A stretch of 45,265 nucleotides of DNA from Oscillospiraceae bacterium (GCA_009779995.1 WRDW01000014.1:1-45265); one strand, 5' to 3'; shown: positions 32,228 to 41,670, counted from the first letter of the stretch. The notes: generated by a model not told the origin, from the letters alone. Numbers and translations: made by a program.

Positions 32228-32992
32228 GTGAAACGCACGCCAGTTAAAAGGGGAACTGCCATTACGTTGTTTCTGTGCCTTCTGACTGCCATGTTTTCCG
32301 GCATGGCAGCCAGGGCCGGTGCGGCGGGCGAACCCCCGCAGCCCTCAGAAGAGTCATGGACCACGCGGGAACCGCGAGTGATAGAGTCCCAGCTGCCCGA
32401 GGGTTTCCTCATCGGCGACCAGGACGGCATCAAAGTGGACGGTGACGGGCATTATTACATCGACCTGCGCGGCCTGCTCCCCGGCGACGAATTCCGCAAG
32501 ACCCTCACCATACAGAACCTTTCCCAGAACGACAACACACCCGAAGGCAAGGTTCCCTACACCCTGGTTATGTCGGCGGAGCCGGTAATGACCGAGGGCC
32601 CGATTGACCTGCTGGACAAGGTACACCTGACCATGAAACTCGAGGGCGAGGTCGTTTACGAAGGCCCCACCCGGGGCGACGGCAGCCCCGACATGACCGA
32701 CACCCCGCTGCCCCTGGGCGTCTACGCCATAGGCGACCAAAAGAGCCTGGAGATCACCTTCAAGGTGGCAGCCGACATGGAAATCCACGAGGAACGCAGC
32801 CAGGCCGATTTCCGCTGGCTCTTCTACGCCTACCGCGAAACGGACGTCGAGCCGCCCCGGACAGGCGTATCGGACAATTGCTACTGGTTGATTCCCATCG
32901 GCGGAGTGATGCTGCTGTTCGTCATAATGGTCCCGCTGAAGAAACGGCGGGACGGAAGCTCAAACAGCCGTGGAAGGCAGGAATCCGCATGA
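32228..32992 (+). CDS. Cell-wall-anchored surface protein with PPRTG sorting signal
   Basis: A 254-residue protein with a signal peptide (residues 1-32) and a strand-rich domain with DLRGLLPGDEFRKTLTIQNL, a pattern shared with SipW-locus accessory proteins. Near the C-terminus PPRTG (residues about 212-216) is followed by a hydrophobic helix (WLIPIGGVMLLFVIMVPL) and KKRR, a typical sortase sorting signal in a variant form. This is the only protein of the locus with such a signal and so the likely substrate of the class B sortase encoded at 33731. GTG 32228 is chosen from GGGAG at 32215-32219. It may be the wall anchor or base of the fibre. Confidence 0.8.
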   Translation: MKRTPVKRGTAITLFLCLLTAMFSGMAARAGAAGEPPQPSEESWTTREPRVIESQLPEGFLIGDQDGIKVDGDGHYYIDLRGLLPGDEFRKTLTIQNLSQNDNTPEGKVPYTLVMSAEPVMTEGPIDLLDKVHLTMKLEGEVVYEGPTRGDGSPDMTDTPLPLGVYAIGDQKSLEITFKVAADMEIHEERSQADFRWLFYAYRETDVEPPRTGVSDNCYWLIPIGGVMLLFVIMVPLKKRRDGSSNSRGRQESA

Positions 32993-33714
32993 AAATTTTT
33001 TTGAAAGGTTTGTGGCAGGACAGGGCGCTGCGCTTGAAAAAGTGTAAGCCCTATATCCTGGTGTTCTGCCTGCTGTTTGCCTTGGTGCAGCTGCTTGGCA
33101 GCACCCTCGCCTGGTTTACGGCCGCAGACGGCCGCGTCAACGCAATGGAATCGCCGCCCAACAAGCAGTTCTTCATCCATGGGGTAGACGTGTTCAGCCC
33201 AAATAAGGACGGCGACCTTTGGCATAAGCGCGTGGGCGCGGAGAACCCCTCGGAAAAACCGGGCTTCGTGCGGCTGCTGGTCTCGGCCGTTGTGGAGATA
33301 CCCTCCGCGGTTGCGGGCGTGCCGCCCACGCTGCTGCCCGCCTCCATCGGTGCGTCCGGCTCCGGCGCGCTGGTAATCATGAACGATTTCAATGGAACCG
33401 ACTGGATCGACGCCACCGATCCGGCAGCCGGCGGCGACGGTTATTTCTACTACAAGCATATCCTGGAGCCCGGCGAATCCACCGATGACGGCTTCTCCCT
33501 GGGCAGCGGCAAAAATCTGTTCAACGAGGTGATGCTGGCGTCGCCCCTTCCGCCCGGCTATGAGTATGCCAGATTGGTCATAGAGGTCAAGTGTGAAGCG
33601 GTAGGCATCAAGCCGTCCACGGTATATGTCGACAGCTGGTGGGGCGGCAGTCCGCCGGCGTCCGGCATCCTGCTGGCCGTCTACACGGCCCTGCAAACGG
33701 CGCTCGGACTGTAA
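32989..33714 (+). CDS. Second SipW-type signal peptide protein, minor fibre subunit
   Basis: A 241-residue protein. After a basic start (residues 1-20) the signal helix ends in STLAWFTAADGRVN (about 38-51), the same type of cleavage region as in the matrix protein at 30883. The mature domain has KPGFVRLLVSAVVEIPSAVA and YFYYKHILEPGESTDDGFSL, resembling minor SipW substrates (TapA/BsaB role). ATG 32989 overlaps the preceding stop by four bases, so synthesis is coupled to the PPRTG protein. No sorting signal is present. A role as initiator or tip subunit is inferred from gene order. Confidence 0.75.
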   Translation: MKIFLKGLWQDRALRLKKCKPYILVFCLLFALVQLLGSTLAWFTAADGRVNAMESPPNKQFFIHGVDVFSPNKDGDLWHKRVGAENPSEKPGFVRLLVSAVVEIPSAVAGVPPTLLPASIGASGSGALVIMNDFNGTDWIDATDPAAGGDGYFYYKHILEPGESTDDGFSLGSGKNLFNEVMLASPLPPGYEYARLVIEVKCEAVGIKPSTVYVDSWWGGSPPASGILLAVYTALQTALGL

Positions 33715-33730
33715 GTGTAAGGTGAAACAA

Positions 33731-34483
33731 ATGCGCAATACGCAAAAAACGCGGAAGAAGCCCTCTGGCAGCAGGCCGGGGAAGAAGATATACCTACTGC
33801 TTATGCTCCTGGCCGCGGGCGCGTCGGTCATATCCGGCTGGCAGTTCCGAACGTCGGCACAGGAAAACGGCACCTCAGACGAACAGATCGAAATGAAGCC
33901 CGTGCCCGCAAATGCGCAGGACGAGCCGATGGATTTCGACGGCATGCGGGGCGTTAACCCGGATATCATCGCATGGATCACCATAGAGGCCCTGGGCATC
34001 GACTACCCCATCGTGCAGGGGCGCGACAACGTCTACTACCTGACCCATACGGCGCAGCGCAAGCAAAACCGCATCGGCGCGCTGTTCCTGGATTTTCGCA
34101 GCTGCGGTAATTTTTCGGACTTCAGCTCCGTGATATACGGTCACTACCTGAAGAGCGGCAGGATGTTCCAGCCCCTGCGGCGCATGCGGGACCATGAGAC
34201 CTTCGACCGGGTGACGGAAGGAACGCTCTACATGCCGGGAAAAACCTATCGGCTGGAATTTTTCGCCTCAGTGCTGGCATCATCGACAAGCGAATTGTAT
34301 AACTATATATTTCCGTCCCGGGAGAGCCGCCAGGCGCACCTGACCAGTATCCGCAGGCAGGCGGTGTGCTACCGGGACATCGGCGTGACAGCCGACGACC
34401 GGCTGCTTTTGCTTTCCACCTGCTCCTATGAATACAGCGGCGCCCGGACATTGGTAGCTGCGAAAATCGCGGATTTTGTATAA
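33731..34483 (+). CDS. srtB: Class B sortase
   Basis: A 250-residue transpeptidase with an N-terminal membrane helix (residues 19-36). Catalytic His138 is in VIYGHYLKSGRMF, Cys231 in LLLLSTCSYEYSGARTLVAA and Arg239 eight residues later. NPDIIAWITIEALGIDYPIV and the DFRSCGNFSDF region are typical of class B (SrtB) enzymes. It would join the PPRTG protein to the wall or to fibre subunits. In Clostridium perfringens a sortase is coupled to BsaA and SipW in making polymeric matrix, a close functional parallel. ATG 33731 follows AAGGTG (33719-33724). Confidence 0.9.
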   Translation: MRNTQKTRKKPSGSRPGKKIYLLLMLLAAGASVISGWQFRTSAQENGTSDEQIEMKPVPANAQDEPMDFDGMRGVNPDIIAWITIEALGIDYPIVQGRDNVYYLTHTAQRKQNRIGALFLDFRSCGNFSDFSSVIYGHYLKSGRMFQPLRRMRDHETFDRVTEGTLYMPGKTYRLEFFASVLASSTSELYNYIFPSRESRQAHLTSIRRQAVCYRDIGVTADDRLLLLSTCSYEYSGARTLVAAKIADFV

Positions 34484-34523
34484 ACCAGAAAGCCCGGGAG
34501 GGAGAAAAGGAAGGGATGAAAGG

Positions 34524-37500
34524 ATGAAGGACTTGATACAGCGCCTGCAAAGCAAGAAACGGCCGCTGCGTTGGATGGCCCTCGGCCTGGCCTGTATTCT
34601 GGCGGCCGGGGTCATAGTGCCTGTTGTGCGCGCCACACGGGCCGTGCCGCTGGGCTACCCGGTTATGGGCAATCATCCCTTCGCGCCGCCCAGCCCGCCG
34701 CCGCCCGTCTTCGGGCCGGATATGACCGCCTGGAGCCTGTATCAGGACCATCCGGGCTACGACAGGGCTTTCACAGCCCAAAAATCGCGGGAATATACGG
34801 GCGTCACCTCGCCAAACCACATCTACATCGGCAGCAATACCCTGGTGTTCCAGGGCTATGACGAGGACGCGAACCTGGACTACATCTTTTCGGAGGAATT
34901 CCAGGGGGACGCCCCCGCGCTCGCCGACGGCTTCAAGAACATAGCCTTCTCGCTGCGTCCCATAGACCTGAAATTCCACGCCCTGAGCCAGAGCGGCTTC
35001 CTGTTCAACGGCAGCATCGACGGCGGCCTTTACACCGGCTATATGATCTCCCTGGAGGCCCGCGAGGTCATGGACGCGCTGGGGATAGGCACCGGGGAGC
35101 GTGTCGCCGACTTGCGGCTCTACAGCGTGGCGGACGCCGACCTGCACGATCCGGACGCCTTTATGGACCTTGCTGCCCGTACGCTGGTGAGCACCTATGC
35201 CATCGGCATCTCCGAGGCCAGCAAATGGCCGGTGTATATCCGCGTGGAGCAGGACGCCGCGGGCAGCTACCAGGTTTACATCGACGGCCAGCTGCGCACC
35301 CGCGACCTGCCGCCCGTGACGGATTCCGGTTCCAACGTGAAGCACGGCTTCGGCTTTTTCACCGGCTATGCCCGGCACCTGTGCAATGGCAGCACCTGCA
35401 ATGAGCTCACCAGCGTCGCCTACGCCAACATACGCATCGAGGCCGACTGGCGCAGCGTGAACACCACCGCCACGGTGCGCTTCAAGGACGCCAGCGACGG
35501 CAGCGAGCTGGCCGACCCCCAAATCCTGGGCGGCCAGACCGGCCAAACCTACTATATCAAACCGCCGAGCTTTCCGGGCTACAGCATGATTGAGGCCACG
35601 CAGAAATGCCTCAACCCCATCCACTATTTCGCGGTGAGCAGCCACAACGAAACCACGCTTTACTACGTCAAGAAAACCGTCAGCTACAAGGAAGCCACCT
35701 ATCGCGGCGTGCAGAACAACGGCACGGCGGAAAACCCCGTGCCCGTGGAAGCCGGCGAAGTGATCGACTACAAGATACACGCCGGCGGCGACGGGCAGAA
35801 CAACTGGTACGGCAGCTGGGTGAACACCATTGTCAACCAGGGCCCGATATCCATGGGGGACTTCGAAGGTATCAACAACGGCGGCCGGACCTGGAAAGAA
35901 ATGAACCCAGGCGTTTCCAGCCCGAACAACGGCAACGACGTGGAGATTGGCCTGCAGTCCACCTCGCGCAGCGGAAATATCACCGTCACCTCCAACACGC
36001 CCCTGGTTTCCGGCTTTCTCAGCACCAACCAGGGCGGCACCCTCAACGACGGCGTAATCATAGGCTTTAAGCCGCCCAGCGGAAAACTGTACGTTCAGGG
36101 CAATCCCGGCCTGGCGGCTATGCCCTACATCACGCCCCCGCCCGACGCCCATACCATCAATGACAACTTCAACGCCGCCAACCTGGCCAACAACCGGCCC
36201 CTGATCCGCAACTGCGGCGGCGTGTGCAACGGCGGCCCATGCAGCATCTGCGAGCGCTATATCACCATTACCTTCAACAAGCTGCGCAACGATGCCAGCT
36301 ACCTGATGGACTTTATGATGGGCATGTGGAACAACGCCCAGCCGTGGGACTACATCGTCACCATCAAGGGCAAGGACTTCAACGGGAACCCTGTTACCAT
36401 CGAGATCAACCGCGGCAACTATACCCCCTCAATCAACGGTTGGACGGGCCAAATCACCAATATTACCCAGCCGGCGATCCCCTGGCCCTCCGATTATGTC
36501 GACCCTGTCAACGGCCTGCCCTATGTCTTCCCGGACGGGGGCAAGATCGACGTCACCTTTACCCGCATACACAACACCCGGCACGACCACAACATTCTTA
36601 TCGGCTCCGGCGAAATGCAAAGGCGCTCCAGACAGACCGTGCTGCGCATTGTGGATCTGTTGCCGCTGGGGACAACGTATGTTCCCGGCAGCAGCGGGCA
36701 GCACGAGGGGAACTTGATCATCAACACCCTGCCCAACGGCCAGCAGGAGCTGATATGGGAATTCGGCGCGGTGCCCGCCGAGGGCTACGACATCGAGTTC
36801 CAGGCGAAGATTACCGCCCCCGGACTGTTTATCAACAACGCCTTCATCGATTACAGTTTACCCTGCCCCCTGCCGGATGTCTACACGAACAACACTTACC
36901 ATATGACCGGCATGGCCGCCCTGACCGAGCACTTCCTGGACTACAACAACCATAGCGTAACCCTGAAGCCCGACAGGACCATCGACATGCCCCTGGGCGA
37001 GAATTACACCACCTCCGTGGTGTCCCAGAGCGAGATCATGCACGGCAGCGATACGTACCAGTACATCGGCTACCGCATCGTCCCGGACGGCCAAAGCGTC
37101 GGGAGCGGCCCCGTCATCGAGGAGCCGCCCCCGAACCCAACCATACCCAACATCACCACCCACAGAGAGATCGAGCTGTTCTTTTTCGTCAATCCCACCG
37201 TCACGATAGAGTACCGCAGGCTGACCGACGACGCGGCGCTCAGGGCCCCGGAGACCGTCCCCGTCACCTTCGGCGACCCCTATTTCCTGCCGGACAGCGT
37301 ACGCGACCCCATAGATTTCCCCGCAGGCAGCGGGAATATTTACAACTATGTCGCCTACGCCATGACGGATGGGGGCATCATGCAGCCCATCGTCCACGGC
37401 CTGCCCGACAAGCCGGTCTACAGATCCGTGAAAGAGAATCAGACCATCGTCGTGTACTTCCTGATGCAGCATGCCGTCACTGTGCATTACGTGGAGTACG

Positions 37501-39422
37501 GGAACCCCTCCAACGCGCTGCGGAACAGTGACTACTACCCGGTGAACCCGGCCCCGGACAACGACTTCCCGGTGGCGCCGGTCGCGCCTGCGGCGGTTTC
37601 CGCGGGCGGCAAGAGCTATATGTACGAGGGGTATTCCCTGCCCGGCGGGCCCTTCGTTCCGGGCATGCCTCCCACGTCCACGGTCTTCACCAACATCAAC
37701 GGGAACAAGGTGATCACGCTGTATTACAGCACCACCTATCTCATCACCGTGAAGTGGCACGAGGACCTGCCCTATTACGCCGGCAAAGTGTATGAAGAAC
37801 TCATGCCGCCGCAGACTTTCACCTTTCGGGCGAACGAGCGGGATCCCAACACCGGCCTCCCCCTGAGCTTCAACATGACGGCCGTCACCCAGATTGCTTA
37901 TGGGGGCGCGCTTTACAGCCACACCGGGCAGTTCAAATGGACCAGCGACGCCGAGCAGGCCCGGCCGGATCCCCCGGTCAATCCCGTGACCGTGCATCTC
38001 AATGAGGTCAACGGCGACTACACCATCATATTCCTCTACACGAAGCAGAGCACGCAGCAGATGCACAACGTGATGGTGCTCTTCCGGGAATTCGGCAACA
38101 CGGCCAATGTGCTGGCAGCCGACCGGAACTTCGTCAAGGCCCCGGGCAGCAGCTTCCATTTGGTGAGCGAGCTGCAGTCGCTGGCGCCGCCCATCGATTA
38201 CCCGAACATTGATGCCGATTGGACGTATTACGGCTATACGATCGATGACTCCAAGACGGTCATTCCGGGCCCCCCGCCCCTCAATCCCACGCTCGGGGAT
38301 ATCCAGCAGAACCATGTGATCACCCTGCAGTACGTTCCCAGGGGCACCGTGCTCGAGCGCTTCCGGGCGCTGAACAATATCAACGAGATACTTGCGCCCG
38401 ACCAGACGGTGATACTGGACACCTATGGGCCCGACGCCGGGAAGTACAACCCCAAGGCCTGGATCCCGCCGCAGCGGATCTACGTGGACGAAGGGCACGA
38501 TTGGCTCTACCAGGGCTATCAGATCAACGGCGGGCCTGTGCATGATGTGCCGTATGAGAATATCCCCCGGCCCATGTCGGGCGTACCGGGCATACCAGAT
38601 GTTGTGATGTTTGATACGATCACCTATCTTTATATCAACACCGCGCTGTACATCGTCACGGAGGAGTTCCGCATATGGGAGGATCCCTGGGCGGACCCCG
38701 ATCCCGTGCTGCTGGCGAATGACAAAAAGGTAGAGGTCGTGCCCATGGAGGATTTCGAGCCCGGCGTGACACCCGGGAGCACGATTCCCCTGCCGACGCT
38801 TGTGAAAAACGGCCGCGTCTATTACTACGCAGGCTATGCCCTCAGCACCGGCGAGAAGGATGGCTCCATCATCCGCAGCGCAAAAATTGCCGGCAGCGCG
38901 CCGCAGGTGCCCTACTCCCAGGTGGGCCGCAACGGTTATATTATTACTTACCTTTACAGAACCCTGGACCTGCATGTGCGGCAGGTGATTCTGGTGGACG
39001 GAACGGAAACAGACGTGGAGTGGCCGCTGATGGGCTATCTGAACGTCATGCACGGCAGTGACGTTATGCCCGCGACATGCACCAGCGGCCGGGATGATAC
39101 CAATGTAAAGTACACCGATTACGCGATCCCGTTCGATATTGACGATTTCAATTATTTGGTCAGGCTCACCGTGCCGCAGAACTACACTTTCGAGGGGCAT
39201 AACCTTACCCACACGAATGCCGCTCACGACCCCGCCTTGCGTACTCTTCCTGACGGGCCTTCCGGCATCGCCAACGGCGCAATCTCTATCGACTTCGAAG
39301 ACTCGGGCGAATGGTGGCTGACCCTGTATATTAAGCCTGCCGAGCCGACCGGCGACCACCATTCCAGTTACGCCACCAACATTTTCGGAAGCATGGTGCA
39401 AGCTTTGACGTCGGGGCCTTGA
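34524..39422 (+). CDS. Giant secreted repeat protein with MucBP-like domains
   Basis: A 1632-residue protein, with an N-terminal signal/anchor helix at residues 17-33 (MALGLACILAAGVIVPVV). Residues 40-310 look like a carbohydrate-binding (lectin-like) domain. TATVRFKDASDGSELADP to TLYYVKK is a MucBP domain (35461-35668). A Cys cluster CGGVCNGGPCSIC lies near 36215-36260, and a DUF11-like domain (QTVLRIVDLLPLGTTYVPGS) at 36630-36860. From 36900 to 39190 about eight MucBP-like repeats follow, marked by YxYxGY (37060, 37350, 37620, 37915, 38225, 38505, 38822, 39187), spacing about 280-320 bases. No sorting signal or membrane helix ends the protein, so it would not be sortase-anchored in this form. 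It may be an adhesin on the fibre. Confidence 0.8.
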   Translation: MKDLIQRLQSKKRPLRWMALGLACILAAGVIVPVVRATRAVPLGYPVMGNHPFAPPSPPPPVFGPDMTAWSLYQDHPGYDRAFTAQKSREYTGVTSPNHIYIGSNTLVFQGYDEDANLDYIFSEEFQGDAPALADGFKNIAFSLRPIDLKFHALSQSGFLFNGSIDGGLYTGYMISLEAREVMDALGIGTGERVADLRLYSVADADLHDPDAFMDLAARTLVSTYAIGISEASKWPVYIRVEQDAAGSYQVYIDGQLRTRDLPPVTDSGSNVKHGFGFFTGYARHLCNGSTCNELTSVAYANIRIEADWRSVNTTATVRFKDASDGSELADPQILGGQTGQTYYIKPPSFPGYSMIEATQKCLNPIHYFAVSSHNETTLYYVKKTVSYKEATYRGVQNNGTAENPVPVEAGEVIDYKIHAGGDGQNNWYGSWVNTIVNQGPISMGDFEGINNGGRTWKEMNPGVSSPNNGNDVEIGLQSTSRSGNITVTSNTPLVSGFLSTNQGGTLNDGVIIGFKPPSGKLYVQGNPGLAAMPYITPPPDAHTINDNFNAANLANNRPLIRNCGGVCNGGPCSICERYITITFNKLRNDASYLMDFMMGMWNNAQPWDYIVTIKGKDFNGNPVTIEINRGNYTPSINGWTGQITNITQPAIPWPSDYVDPVNGLPYVFPDGGKIDVTFTRIHNTRHDHNILIGSGEMQRRSRQTVLRIVDLLPLGTTYVPGSSGQHEGNLIINTLPNGQQELIWEFGAVPAEGYDIEFQAKITAPGLFINNAFIDYSLPCPLPDVYTNNTYHMTGMAALTEHFLDYNNHSVTLKPDRTIDMPLGENYTTSVVSQSEIMHGSDTYQYIGYRIVPDGQSVGSGPVIEEPPPNPTIPNITTHREIELFFFVNPTVTIEYRRLTDDAALRAPETVPVTFGDPYFLPDSVRDPIDFPAGSGNIYNYVAYAMTDGGIMQPIVHGLPDKPVYRSVKENQTIVVYFLMQHAVTVHYVEYGNPSNALRNSDYYPVNPAPDNDFPVAPVAPAAVSAGGKSYMYEGYSLPGGPFVPGMPPTSTVFTNINGNKVITLYYSTTYLITVKWHEDLPYYAGKVYEELMPPQTFTFRANERDPNTGLPLSFNMTAVTQIAYGGALYSHTGQFKWTSDAEQARPDPPVNPVTVHLNEVNGDYTIIFLYTKQSTQQMHNVMVLFREFGNTANVLAADRNFVKAPGSSFHLVSELQSLAPPIDYPNIDADWTYYGYTIDDSKTVIPGPPPLNPTLGDIQQNHVITLQYVPRGTVLERFRALNNINEILAPDQTVILDTYGPDAGKYNPKAWIPPQRIYVDEGHDWLYQGYQINGGPVHDVPYENIPRPMSGVPGIPDVVMFDTITYLYINTALYIVTEEFRIWEDPWADPDPVLLANDKKVEVVPMEDFEPGVTPGSTIPLPTLVKNGRVYYYAGYALSTGEKDGSIIRSAKIAGSAPQVPYSQVGRNGYIITYLYRTLDLHVRQVILVDGTETDVEWPLMGYLNVMHGSDVMPATCTSGRDDTNVKYTDYAIPFDIDDFNYLVRLTVPQNYTFEGHNLTHTNAAHDPALRTLPDGPSGIANGAISIDFEDSGEWWLTLYIKPAEPTGDHHSSYATNIFGSMVQALTSGP

Positions 39423-39446
39423 CTGCCGCCGCCCCGCTGCAGGTCG

Positions 39447-39560
39447 TATGGTGTCCACCCCGAAGGGCGGGCGGGTGTCGCTTTCCGCAAGGCCGGAGGT
39501 GAAGACCCTCCCGCCGGAAAGCGTGCAGGTGACATTGCCGTGGTCCATTGCGATTAACAT
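39447..39560 (-). pseudogene. N-terminal fragment of ParM/StbA-type plasmid segregation actin
   Basis: On the minus strand ATG 39560, 8 bases after AAGGAG (39569-39574), reads MLIAMDHGNVTCTLSGGRVF then TSGLAESDTRPPFGVDTI. The start MLIAMDHGN and the FTSGLxESDxxPPFG pattern are those of ParM-like ATPases carried by plasmids and integrative elements of Firmicutes. Similarity stops near 39447, after only 38 codons of about 300. Its promoter and ribosome binding site are intact. It is the cut end of a mobile element's gene, joined to DNA directly after the giant repeat-protein gene (stop at 39422). Confidence 0.6.
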
Positions 39561-39588
39561 TTTATCAACTCCTTTTTGTTTTACATAT

Positions 39589-39617
39589 TCTATACGTTTT
39601 CAACGCGCGGATTTCAA
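39589..39617 (-). promoter_or_regulatory. Promoter of the parM fragment
   Basis: On the minus strand TTGAAA (plus 39612-39617) and TATAGA (plus 39589-39594) with a 17-base spacer. An inverted repeat GGCCTGATC/GATCGGGCC (39629-39655) lies upstream. Confidence 0.6.
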
Positions 39618-39655
39618 CAATAACATCGGCCTGATCTGAAAAAAGATCGGGCCAA

Positions 39656-39974
39656 AAAAATTTCAAAATATTTTTTGAAAAGTGCATCCTTTCTTGAAGA
39701 CATCGTCTCTTTAACTAGTTGCAAGGGCAAACGCCCGGATCGCACCTTGACAAACAGCCGCAACAGCGGCTCATAGCTCCCCGTCGGAGGTTATACAGGT
39801 TTTGCGGACAGTGCGCATAGCGAACTGCGGTTCGCATTAGATACGAGCGCGCCCGCGGATCAAACAGCGCATAGCGCGGCCTGCAAATACGCGGCGACAA
39901 CAAGGCGCAGGAAATGGGCCGGCGGGGAGTGCATTGTTAAAACAGCTAATTTGGGCAAAGAATTTGAAAATGTC
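39656..39974. other. Gene-poor element DNA with small hairpins
   Basis: No supported gene. Small hairpins AGCCGC/GCGGCT (39757-39772) and GCGAAC/GTTCGC (39820-39835) and two copies of GCGCATAGCG (about 39813 and 39867) may be binding sites for excisionase or integrase. A 62-codon minus-strand frame rich in Cys (39715-39903) lacks a convincing ribosome binding site. Confidence 0.4.
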
Positions 39975-40003
39975 TGGCATTTCAGGCTGGAATGCGCTAT
40001 AAT
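39975..40003 (+). promoter_or_regulatory. Promoter of the xis-int operon
   Basis: TATAAT at 39998-40003 and a weak -35 box TGGCAT at 39975-39980 (17-base spacer). Confidence 0.6.
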
Positions 40004-40079
40004 GGTATCGTTCTATTGATTTCGGAGACAAGGAGGTACACAGCGCAATCCCCGATGCCAGGCTATGAAGGAGAACACG

Positions 40080-40277
40080 ATGGAACATGAAATCGTGCAG
40101 CCGGACATAGCCGCCGCCAAGGAAGCGTATTCCGTCGAGGAGATCGCGGAGAAGCTGGGGCTGAAAATCCGCACAGCCTATGAATTCTGTAACAACACGA
40201 CAGATTTCAAGGTAAAGCGTGTAGGCCGCCAGCTTCGGATTCACAAGCAATCCTTCGATGAATGGTGGAATGGGTAG
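40080..40277 (+). CDS. xis: Excisionase-type HTH protein
   Basis: A 65-residue DNA-binding protein with the excisionase (HTH_17) form: AYSVEEIAEKLGLKIRTAYE, then KVKRVGRQLRIHKQSFDEWW. Such proteins steer the integrase towards excision by bending att DNA. It lies 27 bases before the integrase gene on the same strand. ATG 40080 is chosen because AAGGAG stands at 40068-40073; ATG 40065 is in frame but would overlap that site. An AAGGAGGT at 40030-40037 precedes a possible 11-codon leader peptide from 40055. Confidence 0.8.
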   Translation: MEHEIVQPDIAAAKEAYSVEEIAEKLGLKIRTAYEFCNNTTDFKVKRVGRQLRIHKQSFDEWWNG

Positions 40278-40304
40278 GCTGCCAATCTACAGATTGGAGG
40301 CAAA

Positions 40305-41483
40305 ATGGCATCAATCAGAGAAAACAAAACCAAAGTAGGCACATCATTTACGGTACTCTATGACTACGAGGACGGCAACGGCAGGCGAAAGCAAAAAAGC
40401 GCGGGCACATTCGCAAGCCGGAGAGAAGCCGAGGGCGTGCAGTTGGAGATCGAACTGAGCAAAAACCGCAGTAACTTCATTGAGCCCAATGACATCACGG
40501 TGCGGGAATTATTTGATCGCTGGCTGCCCATCCGGGCAAAAACCAAGCGCTGGGAAGCCAGCACATACAGCAGCTCGCTCAATATGATCGAAAAGCATAT
40601 CCTGCCGCGTATCGGCACGAGGCAGGTGCAGGGCATCAACGTGATCCATATTGAGACGCTGTTCGCTGAGTTGGAGAATACCCGGTGCTCAGGGCCGCAG
40701 ACAAAAAATGTGGATGCATATAAGCTCCCGTTCTTGTCCAGTTCCACCATCAGCAGCATTTATATGCTGCTGCGCTGCGCTTTCGAGGCGGCGGTGAAAT
40801 GGAAGCTGATCCACGAAAGCCCAGTCCAAATGGACAAGCCCGTGCGGGTATCGCCTGAAGCGAACTTCTGGACCCAGGATCAGATGTATGCCGCGCTGGA
40901 GCGGATTGAGGATCCGCTGCTGCACCTGTGCGTGCATATGTCACTGGCCTGCACTCTGCGCGAGGGCGAGGTTTCCGGTCTGCGGATGGACCGGGTTGAC
41001 CTAGAGGACGGCACCGTCACCGTGGACGCAACCATGCAGCGCGTGCCGCGCAAAGCGTTCGACCTGCTGCCGCAAAAGGAAATCTACTTTGTCTATCCTC
41101 AGTTCGCCGGGCAATCCGATTCCGTGCTGCTGCTGAAATCGCCCTATCGGGATTTTGGGCTACTGATCTGTCAGGAGGACGGTACGCCGGCGGAGCCGAA
41201 CCTGGTGGGAAAATGGTTTCGACTATGGCAACGGCGCAGCGGTGGAGAACTGCCGTATCTGAAGTACCACGAGCTGCGGCACAGCAGTGCCACGCTGCTC
41301 TATGACCTTTGCCGCAACGCCAAATCCGTGCAGGGCATCACCGGGCACGCCTCTGCCAAGATGGTCCTCGATGTCTATGGCCACAAGCACCAGCAACAGC
41401 AGGTATCTCTGACACGGCAATTGGAATCAACGCTGTACAGTTGCCAAACTGCCCCAAAATCACCTGACGAACGCCCACATTGA
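40305..41483 (+). CDS. int: Tyrosine-type integrase
   Basis: A 392-residue site-specific recombinase. The N-terminal arm-binding domain (SFTVLYDYEDGNGRRKQKSA) and a SAM-like core-binding domain (ITVRELFDRWLPIRAKTKRW) precede the catalytic domain. Catalytic residues: Arg219 in CTLREGEVSGL, His322 and Arg325 in HELRHSSATLL, His348 in GHASAKMVLDVYGH and nucleophile Tyr358. All are present, so it should be active. ATG follows GGAGG at 40295-40299. A tRNA-like attachment core lies 188 bases after its stop, the usual position for elements of this kind. Confidence 0.92.
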   Translation: MASIRENKTKVGTSFTVLYDYEDGNGRRKQKSAGTFASRREAEGVQLEIELSKNRSNFIEPNDITVRELFDRWLPIRAKTKRWEASTYSSSLNMIEKHILPRIGTRQVQGINVIHIETLFAELENTRCSGPQTKNVDAYKLPFLSSSTISSIYMLLRCAFEAAVKWKLIHESPVQMDKPVRVSPEANFWTQDQMYAALERIEDPLLHLCVHMSLACTLREGEVSGLRMDRVDLEDGTVTVDATMQRVPRKAFDLLPQKEIYFVYPQFAGQSDSVLLLKSPYRDFGLLICQEDGTPAEPNLVGKWFRLWQRRSGGELPYLKYHELRHSSATLLYDLCRNAKSVQGITGHASAKMVLDVYGHKHQQQQVSLTRQLESTLYSCQTAPKSPDERPH

Positions 41484-41670
41484 TGTGCTCCTGGACGCAA
41501 TGAAAAAAGACCCTCTGATGCAGCAGAGAGTCCTTTCCGCGCTGCTTGCACGCAGCGCAACATAACGCACGAATTCCGGCATGTTGATTTCCGTTGATTT
41601 TTTTCGGGTTTTTAACGGAGATTCTTGAGATGGCGAAACCCTCAATGCCTTATGCATCAAGGGTTTCACG

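Noticed and set aside
36858-39560. 900-codon open frame on the minus strand opposite the giant repeat protein
   Set aside because: It is the antisense shadow of a GC-rich gene; only its first 38 codons (parM fragment) have real similarity.
39715-39903. 62-codon minus-strand Cys-rich frame
   Set aside because: A GGGGAG stands only two bases before an internal ATG and no family is recognised; left as possible but unsupported.
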